Source: a virus
Direction: 5' to 3' (one strand)
Length of the DNA: 38,205 bases
Virus record (IMG/VR): IMGVR_UViG_3300042981_000154
Coordinates: 1-38,205 of that record
Part shown: positions 29,448 to 38,058 of the stretch, one piece after another
Position numbering within the stretch: position 1 is the stretch's first letter
Layout: each line of letters opens with the position of its first letter
The notes under the pieces: model-generated
What the model was told of the DNA's origin: nothing
The model's database searches: none
The model's input: only the letters and a program-made list of their open reading frames with translations
Program-made: the position numbers and the translations under genes

Positions 29448-32400
29448 TGCCGCGCAAGGTCAGCATCCCATTCGCATTCGGGCGCACTGATCGAGTCGAG
29501 CCCAAGCATGCGCCATTCGGCGTGTTGCGCTCGGCGACCAATCTGCGTGTGCAGAAGGACGGGCGCCTCGTTTCGCGGACGGGTTACCAGGCGCTCACGA
29601 TGGGCGACGTGGTCGCTTACGACCTGCATGAGTTTGGCTCTGGTAGACTCTGTGCACTCGCTGCCGAGCAGGGCGAGGGATTCCCTGTTGACTTGTACGA
29701 GCACACTGGCATCCCGAGCGCTGCTCCGTGGCGCGCGTCGGCGCAGGCGACGGACGGCGTCATTCGTCCGGCGCTGACGCCATTCACTGCGCCGCGCGAG
29801 GTGTGCGGTGTGCCGCAGCCATCCGGGGGCGTGGCGAGCGTCGATTGCGCTGCGGGGGCCGGCTACGTCGCCACGGTGTACAATGGCGACCGCCTACAGG
29901 TCGTGCGCGCGTCAGACGACCAGGTCATTCGCGCCGCTGACCTGGCCATGTCTGGCGCGCGCATCTGCTTCAGCGTCGACCGCTTTTACATCCTGTGCCT
30001 CAACAGCTCGAACGATCTCATCCTCATGAGCTACGTGCCGAGCACTGACACGCTCGACACCAGCCTCGGCACGGTCGAGAGCGGAGGCAAAGGCAAGCGG
30101 TTTGACATCGAGGCCGTGGGCAACCCTACCAACTCACACGTCATCCTCATCTACCATGAGGTAGATGCCGGCGCGAATGACGTGCTGATCAAGCGCTACG
30201 ACTCGACCGGCACACAACAGGGGTCAACCATCACCATCTCCGTGTCCGGCGAGACCGCCAACGCCAATTGCGCGATCGAGGCGGACGATGCTGACGAAAC
30301 AATCAACTCGGTCATCCGAGACAGCAGCAGCGCCGGAGCAACATCGCTGCGCACGCATGACCTCGACGGCAACTTGCTTAATGGTCCAACAGCGGTAACC
30401 GACGGCAACTATCACACCATCTGTCGATTGCCTGCGCGCACCGGCTGGAATGAGCACGTTGCGATCGTGAGCACGGACGCCACGTCGACGCCTGATGTGA
30501 CGGTGCAGTGGGTCGACATCGACGCGCACACGACCACGGCCACGAGGGTCGTGGCCAATGCCGCGCAGCGCACGGCCGCAATCCCAGCATCGGCCGAGGG
30601 ACAGCCGAGCGGCGTCGTGTTTGGCGGTTTCGTCGAAGGCAGCGGCGACGACTCCACCAACGCGCTCTGGTATGTCAGTACGAGCATGATCCACATGGTG
30701 GCGCGCGACCTGAGGAACAGCGCCGAAGGGGCAACCTCGCCCCTTTCTCCGCTCGGGCTGTCGCTCGATGATTCGACGGGCCGCCTCGCGTGGGCGTCGC
30801 TATACAAGACGAGCATCGCTGCGCAGAACAAGAGCGGCGCCGCCGTTTTCACAGAGAGTTTCAGCGTCACGACGCTTGCGCTCAACTCAGCGGAGCGCCG
30901 GCAAGCGACGATGGCAGGCGGGCAACTATATCTCGCGGGCGGGCCCGTTCAGGTCTATGACGGGCGCATCCTGACCGAGTGCCAGTTCCTCGAGGTTCCG
31001 CGCATCATCTCGATCACCGCGGACACGAGCGGCTCTCTCACGGCTGAGGCTGATTACTCCTACGTGCTCGTGTTTGAGTACGCGCTACCTGATGGCACAT
31101 TCGTTCGCTCGCCTCCGAGCCTTTCGTTTGCTTTCTCGACGGGTGCCGGCGAGGACGAGGCGGTCATCACGTTCCAGGGCCCGCATACGTCGCGCGTTTC
31201 GCTTGGCGATGCGCTTCTCGGGTCACAGGTCACGGCTGTCCTGTATCGCACGGTCTGGGATGCGACCACCAGCACGCAGAGCAGCACGTTCCACGAGGTT
31301 TTGCGCGTCGAATGCCCGTCGCAGCTCACTGATTATGGCGACGACATCGTCGAGGACGATGGGCTATCGGACACGTCGGCGGCGACGCGCGCCGTGCTCT
31401 ATACGCAGGACGGCCCAGTCGAAGACAACGCGCCCGAGATGGCCACATATGTCAGCGGGTCATCGTCGCGACTCACGGTCGCTGGGCTCGCCCGATCCGC
31501 AGAGGTTCAGGAGAGCAAAGAACAAGCAATCGACCAGGGCGTCGCATTCAGCGGGCTTTCCTCGTTTTTTACCCGTTGTCCCGAGCCGGTCGTGGGAGTG
31601 GTCAGCCTGGACGGCATCCGGCTCGTGATGAGCCGTTCTGACATTTACGGCATCCAGGGCGAGGGCCCCGCCGACGATGGGTCTGGCGCGTTGCCCCCTC
31701 CCGTCACCCTTGGTAGCCCGAGCGGGCTCCGAGATTGGCGTAGCCTGCTCGTGGCCCCGGATGGGGTTTGGGCTCAATTCGATGACAGCAAGCTCTACCG
31801 CATCCCGCGCGCGGGCGCGGCGCCTGAGTGGCTCGGCATCGACGTGCAAGACACGCTCGCGGCGTACCCGGTCATTACCGGCGCGGCGCGATGCAGGCAG
31901 GATGACACCATCGTTTTCGCCTGCCAGACCACAGGCGGCACGGATGGTCGCATGGTGCTCAGGAGCCTGCGCACCGGCATCTGGCTGGAGGACGATCCGC
32001 CGCTCGGGACGGGTGCTGGGATTGAGGCCCTGTCGAGTTTCGGCGACCGCGTCGCGTACGTTTCGGGCGGCGCGGTGTACGCGCAGAGCGAGAGCGGGCA
32101 CACGGACGGCGCAAGCTCGGTCATCGTCACCGAGTGGCAGACGGAACCAATCTATCCGTTTGAGGTCGGTGGCAACGGGCACATCCATGACCTGCAAGTC
32201 ACCGGTGAATTTCGATCAGCTGGCACGCTCGCGCTGCGCGTGAGCTATGACGATGGCGTGAGCTTTGAATCGCACGATAGCTTTGCGTTGACCGGCACGG
32301 CTGGAGACACGATCAAGCGCCGATGGGCACTACGACGCTCGGATATCCAGAGCATCGTGGCCGAGCTGACGTACACGCCGGACTCTCCGGGTGAGGGCCT

Positions 32401-32479
32401 GGTGCTGACGCAGATGACTCTGCTCGTGGACCCGAGCCAAGGTCTCGAGGATCTCGACCCAGGAGAGATGGGGAGCTGA
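29447..32479 (+). CDS. Large tail protein, probable nozzle (tail tubular B-like)
   Basis: A 1010-residue, almost wholly beta-stranded protein. The start (VSIPFAFGRTDRVEPKHAPF, then GVLRSATNLRVQKDGRLVSR and TGYQALT) resembles the N-terminus of short-tail nozzle proteins (T7 gp12 and P22 gp10 type), where N-R/K-x-x-x-G-R-L-x-x-R-x-G is typical. The body has repeated strand pairs of a beta-propeller kind. The position (after adaptor and endolysin, before the fibre) fits. It is longer than T7 gp12 (about 790 residues). The nozzle forms the short tail tube that DNA passes through. ATG overlaps the endolysin stop by one base (TGATG). Confidence 0.65.
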   Translation: MPRKVSIPFAFGRTDRVEPKHAPFGVLRSATNLRVQKDGRLVSRTGYQALTMGDVVAYDLHEFGSGRLCALAAEQGEGFPVDLYEHTGIPSAAPWRASAQATDGVIRPALTPFTAPREVCGVPQPSGGVASVDCAAGAGYVATVYNGDRLQVVRASDDQVIRAADLAMSGARICFSVDRFYILCLNSSNDLILMSYVPSTDTLDTSLGTVESGGKGKRFDIEAVGNPTNSHVILIYHEVDAGANDVLIKRYDSTGTQQGSTITISVSGETANANCAIEADDADETINSVIRDSSSAGATSLRTHDLDGNLLNGPTAVTDGNYHTICRLPARTGWNEHVAIVSTDATSTPDVTVQWVDIDAHTTTATRVVANAAQRTAAIPASAEGQPSGVVFGGFVEGSGDDSTNALWYVSTSMIHMVARDLRNSAEGATSPLSPLGLSLDDSTGRLAWASLYKTSIAAQNKSGAAVFTESFSVTTLALNSAERRQATMAGGQLYLAGGPVQVYDGRILTECQFLEVPRIISITADTSGSLTAEADYSYVLVFEYALPDGTFVRSPPSLSFAFSTGAGEDEAVITFQGPHTSRVSLGDALLGSQVTAVLYRTVWDATTSTQSSTFHEVLRVECPSQLTDYGDDIVEDDGLSDTSAATRAVLYTQDGPVEDNAPEMATYVSGSSSRLTVAGLARSAEVQESKEQAIDQGVAFSGLSSFFTRCPEPVVGVVSLDGIRLVMSRSDIYGIQGEGPADDGSGALPPPVTLGSPSGLRDWRSLLVAPDGVWAQFDDSKLYRIPRAGAAPEWLGIDVQDTLAAYPVITGAARCRQDDTIVFACQTTGGTDGRMVLRSLRTGIWLEDDPPLGTGAGIEALSSFGDRVAYVSGGAVYAQSESGHTDGASSVIVTEWQTEPIYPFEVGGNGHIHDLQVTGEFRSAGTLALRVSYDDGVSFESHDSFALTGTAGDTIKRRWALRRSDIQSIVAELTYTPDSPGEGLVLTQMTLLVDPSQGLEDLDPGEMGS

Positions 32480-34893
32480 TGGCCAAAGATCGCCTCGTAA
32501 TCCCCGGCATCCCGAGTGATGCCGCGCGCGCAATCATCGAGCGGCTGCGGGCGGCCGAAGAGCGGCTGGCGCTGCTCGAGCGCAAGGGCGGGCGGCCCGG
32601 CGTCGTCACGTCGGATACGGCGGCGAAAGTCGGCGAGCTGCTCAACATCGAGGGCCCGAGCGGGTCGACCCTCACCGTCATTCTGCCCGAGTCGACGCCA
32701 GCGCTGCGCAATGGGCGCGTGACGCTCGCGTTTCGCAACAACAACCCGGTACGAGTCGTTGCCGTGCAAGGCACCGTGAACGGTGCAGCATTCGTGCTCA
32801 ACGACCGCCCCGGCACCTACGACGCCGTCGCTGATGGACTAGGGGGCTGGGCTGTCCAGGTCGGAGTGTCCGATGCGGGTTCCGGTGCAGGCGGGGGTGG
32901 CGGCAGCGTAGAAACGGATCTTGCCGGCCTGTCCGTGCTCGGCCGCGCAGCGAGCACGGACGGCGCCATGGCTGCGATCACGGCGACGGCTGCGCGCCAG
33001 ACACTCCGGGTCAACGATGCCGGAACGGCGCTGGAATGGGGCCACCCCGTAGAAATTCGAGACGATGGCTCCGACCTGGGCGATGTCTACGCCATCGACT
33101 TCGCCGGTGCGACCACCGTCGATGTGACGGATGGCGTTGCCACGATTGGTCCGCTCGTGGGCCCCACTGGGGCGACCGGCGCAGACGGGGCGGACGGCGC
33201 TGATGGTGCTCAGGGAGCTCAGGGCCCACAGGGCAGCGCCGGAGCGACGGGATCAACGGGCGCTACCGGACCCACCGGTCAATTCGGGGGAGCCATCTCG
33301 ATCCCGATGACCTTCGACTCCACCACTACGGACAGCGACCCGGGCCAGGGCAAGGTCAGGCTCGACAACTCCGTGCAGTCGAGCGCGAGCACGATGCGTG
33401 TCGATGTGCTCGACGTCAACGGCGTCATCATCAGCAGCGCACTCAACCTCATGGGACTCAGCACGAGCACCGTGAAAGGCTACGTCCGTCTCGTTAGCAC
33501 GGGCAGCGCTGGTAACGTGTTGGTGTGGCCCGTCTCTGCCGTCACCAATGCGAGCGGGTATTACAACATCGGCCTTGGCACCGTCGTTGAGGCCGCGCCA
33601 GACTCAACGCCGTTCGACGACGGCGACCCGATCATCCTGTGCTTCTCGCCCAATGGCGACAAGGGAGCGACCGGATCAACGGGTGCCACGGGTGACGACG
33701 GACCGCAAGGTCCACAAGGTGCCCAGGGTCCACAGGGCGTTCAAGGCGCTACGGGCGCGACCGGGGCCACTGGTAGCGATGCTGACCTCGAGTGGAGCGA
33801 GCGTGAAGAAACTGGGGCGGGCCCGTTCTCTCCACTCACACGTCCCAGCGAAGAGCAACACGTAATGCTCACCAACGGCGGCTCCGTGACTGTGAACGGG
33901 ATGACCGCGGGTGACTATCGAGGGCAGTTGGCGGTCACCAGTTGTCAGAGCACGACAGCGACGTACGTCGATAACTCGAATTCCGTGAACGCCTCCGATA
34001 GATTCGCCATCACGAGAGACGCAGACATCATCTGTGGTGACGATGACTTTCTGCTTTGGGCGTGCCTAGACGATGCCGCTGGCGCAACGGACGCTCCCAG
34101 GTGGTGTCTGTTGAATCGCACGTTGCCGTTCGCTAACACGGCAGACAACGTTGAGGGCGACAAGTTTGCGCACGACGGATCCGAATGGGTGGTTACGCAG
34201 TCGGTCCGCAAGAGCCGGCGCATATGCGAATGGTGGGAAGACTTCGAGTGCGTCAACAGCACTAGCTCTACAGGGCCGCACCATTTCGGTAGCACGGTCT
34301 GGATAACGACCGCGCTGAGCACGGGAGGTTCTGTCGCATTCCTGACAGGCGAGGGCGGGCACCCAGGCATCTGTCGCATCTCGACGGACGGCGGGGATAA
34401 CTCGGTTTATTGCATGCACCGAGGCGGCCCCAACGCTGACAGCGCCTGGATCATTGGAAGCGACATCAAGGAACTGAATGTTATTGCGCGCCTTAACACC
34501 GGTGGCAACACGGGCGCGTTCTTTATTGGTTTCAGCGAGGCAGTGCAGAGCCTGGCCATCACGGGCACAACGAACAGCCATATCATGGGTTTCCTGCATG
34601 ATCCCGACAACGACTCATCAATTCACTGCATCACACGCGAGAGCGATGGCGTCGCCACCGATACTGACTCGGGCACTTTGCCAGGCACAGGGTGGCACCG
34701 TTACACAATCCGTCAGACCACACTGGGAACGGTAGAGTTCCTGATCGATGGATCTGTGGTGGCGACTCACACCACGCAGGTTCCAGACGTAGAGGCTATG
34801 AATCTAGGAATCACACTCGTGGCCAGGGCTGCGGGCGTCCGGAGCTTGGATGTGGACTACGTTGACTTTACCAGTCAAACGCTATCAAGGTGA
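32479..34893 (+). CDS. Collagen-repeat tail fibre / spike protein
   Basis: An 804-residue fibre protein. Residues 1-40 include a coiled-coil-like helix (AARAIIERLRAAEERLALLE). Two blocks of collagen-like Gly-X-Y repeats lie at about 227-270 (GPTGATGADGADGADGAQGA and on) and 392-435 (GATGSTGATGDDGPQGPQGA and on), typical of trimeric phage fibres. The C-terminal 250 residues are beta-rich (WITTALSTGGSVAFLTGEGG, FIGFSEAVQSLAITG), possibly a lectin-like receptor-binding domain. It would bind the host surface. The ATG overlaps the nozzle stop by one base. The last nine bases overlap the 3' end of the convergent gene on the minus strand. Confidence 0.8.
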   Translation: MAKDRLVIPGIPSDAARAIIERLRAAEERLALLERKGGRPGVVTSDTAAKVGELLNIEGPSGSTLTVILPESTPALRNGRVTLAFRNNNPVRVVAVQGTVNGAAFVLNDRPGTYDAVADGLGGWAVQVGVSDAGSGAGGGGGSVETDLAGLSVLGRAASTDGAMAAITATAARQTLRVNDAGTALEWGHPVEIRDDGSDLGDVYAIDFAGATTVDVTDGVATIGPLVGPTGATGADGADGADGAQGAQGPQGSAGATGSTGATGPTGQFGGAISIPMTFDSTTTDSDPGQGKVRLDNSVQSSASTMRVDVLDVNGVIISSALNLMGLSTSTVKGYVRLVSTGSAGNVLVWPVSAVTNASGYYNIGLGTVVEAAPDSTPFDDGDPIILCFSPNGDKGATGSTGATGDDGPQGPQGAQGPQGVQGATGATGATGSDADLEWSEREETGAGPFSPLTRPSEEQHVMLTNGGSVTVNGMTAGDYRGQLAVTSCQSTTATYVDNSNSVNASDRFAITRDADIICGDDDFLLWACLDDAAGATDAPRWCLLNRTLPFANTADNVEGDKFAHDGSEWVVTQSVRKSRRICEWWEDFECVNSTSSTGPHHFGSTVWITTALSTGGSVAFLTGEGGHPGICRISTDGGDNSVYCMHRGGPNADSAWIIGSDIKELNVIARLNTGGNTGAFFIGFSEAVQSLAITGTTNSHIMGFLHDPDNDSSIHCITRESDGVATDTDSGTLPGTGWHRYTIRQTTLGTVEFLIDGSVVATHTTQVPDVEAMNLGITLVARAAGVRSLDVDYVDFTSQTLSR

Positions 34894-35505
34894 GTTTTCA
34901 GGATGAAACACCGAACACGGCTGCGTGTAGCAGATCAACGCGAGCGAAGCCGTGTCCAGCATAGCCGACTTGTCCTCGGACTCGCCGGAAGCCATCAGCC
35001 CCGTGAAAGAGTGCCGCTTCATCCTGGCGAGCGCGTGACCGATCTCATGAGCAACGGCCCATTCGGGCTCGCAATTGCCGTAGGTGAGCGACGCATCGAT
35101 CATGCGCACGGCGGAGTCATCATCCGTCCAAGTCGAGAGCCCGCAGATGTGACGCATCGTGCCTCCATGGTTGATCGCTGATAGCAAAGCGTGACCGTCG
35201 GCGGTGTACTCCACGAACAGGCTCGCCCATGCCTTGACCGGGAGCCCCCCTGCCCCGACCCGCACGTCCCAGCCGGTAGCCGCGCTCCACCCCTCCGCTG
35301 CGGACTCGGTTGCTGCCAGGAGCTCTGGCGCTGGATCGAATGCCATACCGCACCGAGCGGGCTCGGCTTTGGCGACGGGCTCAGCAGACGCCAACTCGAC
35401 CACCGGATCACTGGTCTCGCCCGCGGCCGAACACGCCATGGCGAAGCACAGAGCGAAGTGGGCGATGCACGCCATCCACACCGCCCCATCCCACTCGTCA
35501 TTCAC
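34885..35505 (-). CDS. Secreted zinc metalloprotease lipoprotein
   Basis: A 206-residue product from a GTG overlapping the stop of its upstream partner (GTGA). A signal peptide (WMACIAHFALCFAMAC) ends in a lipobox-like Cys near residue 25, suggesting an exported lipoprotein. The catalytic site is HEIGHALARMKRHSFTGLMA: H153, E154 and H157 as the HExxH zinc motif, with H165 as a probable third ligand, then a Met turn (GLM). Metzincins usually have HExxHxxGxxH; here the third His comes two residues later and the Gly is missing, an unusual variant. Six or more Cys suggest disulphides in the periplasm or outside the cell. Substrate unknown. It is convergent with the tail-fibre gene and overlaps it by nine bases. 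Moron-like placement. Confidence 0.7.
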   Translation of the reverse strand: MNDEWDGAVWMACIAHFALCFAMACSAAGETSDPVVELASAEPVAKAEPARCGMAFDPAPELLAATESAAEGWSAATGWDVRVGAGGLPVKAWASLFVEYTADGHALLSAINHGGTMRHICGLSTWTDDDSAVRMIDASLTYGNCEPEWAVAHEIGHALARMKRHSFTGLMASGESEDKSAMLDTASLALICYTQPCSVFHPENSP

Positions 35506-35780
35506 GACGGCATCGTCCGTTTGATGAGGTCGTTGACCATCGCGTTGCGCTTGTCGTCCTGCGCACAAGCCACTGCGGCGCAGCGCAGGGCTTGCTGGCT
35601 AAGCACCATCAGCTTGATCAATGGGCAGACCCCAGATTGGAGCATGTCGGACACCTGGCGACACAGTGAGATGAGCGCGAGCGCCTCGCGCTCGGCCGTC
35701 ATGAAATCTGGCGTGTCGGGCGCGCCAATGGCCTCGCCCAGCTCCGAATAAAGCTTGGACTGATGTGTTTTTTCGGTCAT
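35502..35780 (-). CDS. Small helical partner of the metalloprotease gene
   Basis: A 92-residue product beginning MTEKTHQSKLYSELGEAIGA. It is helical, with three Cys (ISLCRQVSD, GVCPLIKL, RCAAVACAQ) and a charged C-terminus. No signal peptide is visible from this start; an upstream start at 35822 would add residues MALASSRQLIHHAW. Neither start has a strong ribosome binding site. Its stop overlaps the GTG of the metalloprotease, so the two are a two-gene cassette. It could be an inhibitor or regulator of the protease, a guess from linkage only. No family recognised. Confidence 0.55.
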   Translation of the reverse strand: MTEKTHQSKLYSELGEAIGAPDTPDFMTAEREALALISLCRQVSDMLQSGVCPLIKLMVLSQQALRCAAVACAQDDKRNAMVNDLIKRTMPS

Positions 35781-35839
35781 CCACGCATGGTGGATCAATT
35801 GTCTTGACGACGCAAGCGCCATCAGTCAGTTTGCCCAGA
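35781..35839. promoter_or_regulatory. Divergent intergenic region
   Basis: A 59-base gap between the minus-strand protease cassette and the plus-strand helicase-methylase. It contains TTGACG on the plus strand, a possible -35 box, and a small inverted repeat TCAATTGTCTTGA. No clear -10 box follows. Divergent promoters may lie here or within the gene ends. Confidence 0.35.
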
Positions 35840-38044
35840 ATGAGATACGCAGATTTCCTCACCACCAAAGCGCGCACACACGTGCCCACAGGAATCGTCG
35901 ATACCCCGGCTCTGTCCGAGAAGCTCAAGCCGTTTCAACGTGACTCGGTGCAGTGGGCGCTCCGAAAAGGGCGCTGCGCGTTGTTTCAGGAGTGCGGCTT
36001 AGGCAAGACGTGGCAGGCCCTGGAGTGGTCACGATGCGTCGTCGAGCACACTGGAAAGCCAGTGCTCATCCTGACGCCTCTCGCCGTCGCAGCGCAGTTC
36101 GTGCGCGAGGGAGCCAAGATGGGAGTGCTCGTGGCGGATGCGCGCGCGCCCGCCGAGCTTGATGACGATTGGTCGCCGATGCCCTGGGTAGCGAACTACG
36201 AACACCTGCATCACCTGGATCGGCTCATCCCGCAGCTCAGCGGCGTCGTGCTAGACGAGAGCAGCATACTCAAGAGCTACTCGGGCAAGACGCGCACGGC
36301 GCTCATCGAGATGTTCGCGCGGACGCCGTTCCGCCTCGCGTGCACGGCCACGCCGAGCCCGAATGATGTAACCGAGCTCGGCAACCACGCCGAGTTCCTC
36401 GGCGCGATGAGCCGCGTCGAGATGCTCGCGACGTTTTTCTGTCACGACGGTGGCGACACTAGCAAATGGCGACTCAAGGGCCACGCTGAGGGGCAATTCT
36501 GGCAGTGGGTCCGCACATGGGCGATGTGCCTCAGCAAGCCGAGCGACATGGGATACCCCGATGACGGATATGACCTGCCGCCGCTGGAGATATATGAACA
36601 TGTCATCGACATGGACGAGCGCATGGCGAAGCAAGTAGGGCTTCTCTTCGCGTTCGAGGCAGCGACGCTGGCTGATCAGCGCGCGGTCAAGCGCGATACC
36701 ATCTCCGAGCGGGTCGAGCTGGCGGCGCGCCTGGCAAACGACTCCGGCGAGCAATGGATCGTGTTCTGCGACCTAAACGACGAGAGCAAGCGCCTCGCGA
36801 CGCTCATCCCGGATGCAGTCGAGGTCACGGGGTCAGACAGCGTCGAGCATAAGGAGGCGAGCGTCATGGCGTTCGCGGATGGTGCTAGGCGCGTGCTCGT
36901 GAGCAAGACGAGCATCTGCGGGTTCGGCGTGAATCTGCAGAATTGTCACAATGTCCTGTTTGCCGGCAGCGACCACTCGTATGAGCGATTCCACCAGGCG
37001 ATCCGTCGGTGCTATCGCTTCGGTCAAGAGCGCGGCGTCAATGTGCATCTCATTCGGACAAGCGCCGACGGGCGCGTGGCGCACAACCTGGAGAGGAAGC
37101 GCCTCGCGCACGAGGCAATGGTGAAAGGCATGGTGAAGGCAGTGGAGGCAGAAGTTGGCAGGCAGCGAATCGAGCACGTGGACAACGTCCGAGAGACCGG
37201 CAACGGATGGGAGATGCGCATGGGGGATTGCGTGGAGCTATTGCGTGACGTGCCATCCGATCATCTTGGATTCAGCGTCTTTTCCCCCCCATTCGCGTCC
37301 CTCTATACGTACTCTGACAGCGACCGCGACATGGGCAATTGCCGCTCGCACGATGAATTCTTCGTGCACTACGGCTATCTCATTGAGCAGTTGTTGCGCG
37401 CCACGAAACCAGGTCGACTCTGCAGCGTGCACTGCATGATCATGCCCACGAGCAAAGAGCGCGACGGTGTCATCGGGCTCACTGACTTTCCCGGGCGCAT
37501 CATCGCAGCGCATCAGGCGGCTGGCTGGGTCTATCATTCGGACGTGACTATCTGGAAAGACCCGGTGACAGCGATGCAGCGCACCAAGGCGCTCGGGCTA
37601 TTGTGGAAACAGATCCAAAAGGACAGCTGCATGAGTCGCATGGGCTTACCGGACCGCGTGCTAACGTTCCGCAAGCCCGGCGCCAATCCTGAGCCTGTAG
37701 GGCATAGCAAGGCCGAATTCCCTGTCGACCAATGGCAGCGTTGGGCATCCCCCGTCTGGGATGACATCAACCCGAGCGACACTCTGCAATACCAGAGCGC
37801 GCGCGAGGAAAGGGACGAACGGCACATCTGCCCGCTGCAACTCGAGGTCATTCGGCGGTGCATCAGGCTGTGGAGCAATCCCGGCGATTTGGTGCTCTCG
37901 CCGTTTGCCGGCATCGGCAGTGAGGGTTACGTCGCGATGCAAGAGAACAGGCGATTCCTTGGATGCGAGCTGAAGCCGTCGTACTTCCGGCAGGCGGTCG
38001 CGAATCTGCGTGCCGCGGAAAGCGTGCAGTTCAGCCTGTTCTGA
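35840..38044 (+). CDS. SNF2-like helicase fused to a DNA methyltransferase
   Basis: A 734-residue fusion. The N-terminal 450 residues are an SNF2-type helicase: LKPFQRDSVQWALRKGRCAL, GLGKT (Walker A, about 53-57), VVLDESS (139-142 as the DExx box), TATPSPN, then FHQAIRRCYRFGQERGVNVH as motif VI. The C-terminal 270 residues are an N6-adenine or N4-cytosine methyltransferase of permuted (beta) order: catalytic SPPF (482-485), then a target region, and last the SAM-binding motif FAGIGS (689-694). Such a fusion could modify or remodel phage DNA against host restriction, as DarB of P1 does by a different layout. ATG 35840 is chosen; upstream starts would overlap the divergent gene. It is followed 14 bases later by the first ejection gene. 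Confidence 0.85.
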   Translation: MRYADFLTTKARTHVPTGIVDTPALSEKLKPFQRDSVQWALRKGRCALFQECGLGKTWQALEWSRCVVEHTGKPVLILTPLAVAAQFVREGAKMGVLVADARAPAELDDDWSPMPWVANYEHLHHLDRLIPQLSGVVLDESSILKSYSGKTRTALIEMFARTPFRLACTATPSPNDVTELGNHAEFLGAMSRVEMLATFFCHDGGDTSKWRLKGHAEGQFWQWVRTWAMCLSKPSDMGYPDDGYDLPPLEIYEHVIDMDERMAKQVGLLFAFEAATLADQRAVKRDTISERVELAARLANDSGEQWIVFCDLNDESKRLATLIPDAVEVTGSDSVEHKEASVMAFADGARRVLVSKTSICGFGVNLQNCHNVLFAGSDHSYERFHQAIRRCYRFGQERGVNVHLIRTSADGRVAHNLERKRLAHEAMVKGMVKAVEAEVGRQRIEHVDNVRETGNGWEMRMGDCVELLRDVPSDHLGFSVFSPPFASLYTYSDSDRDMGNCRSHDEFFVHYGYLIEQLLRATKPGRLCSVHCMIMPTSKERDGVIGLTDFPGRIIAAHQAAGWVYHSDVTIWKDPVTAMQRTKALGLLWKQIQKDSCMSRMGLPDRVLTFRKPGANPEPVGHSKAEFPVDQWQRWASPVWDDINPSDTLQYQSAREERDERHICPLQLEVIRRCIRLWSNPGDLVLSPFAGIGSEGYVAMQENRRFLGCELKPSYFRQAVANLRAAESVQFSLF

Positions 38045-38058
38045 GGTAGGCTGCCGCC

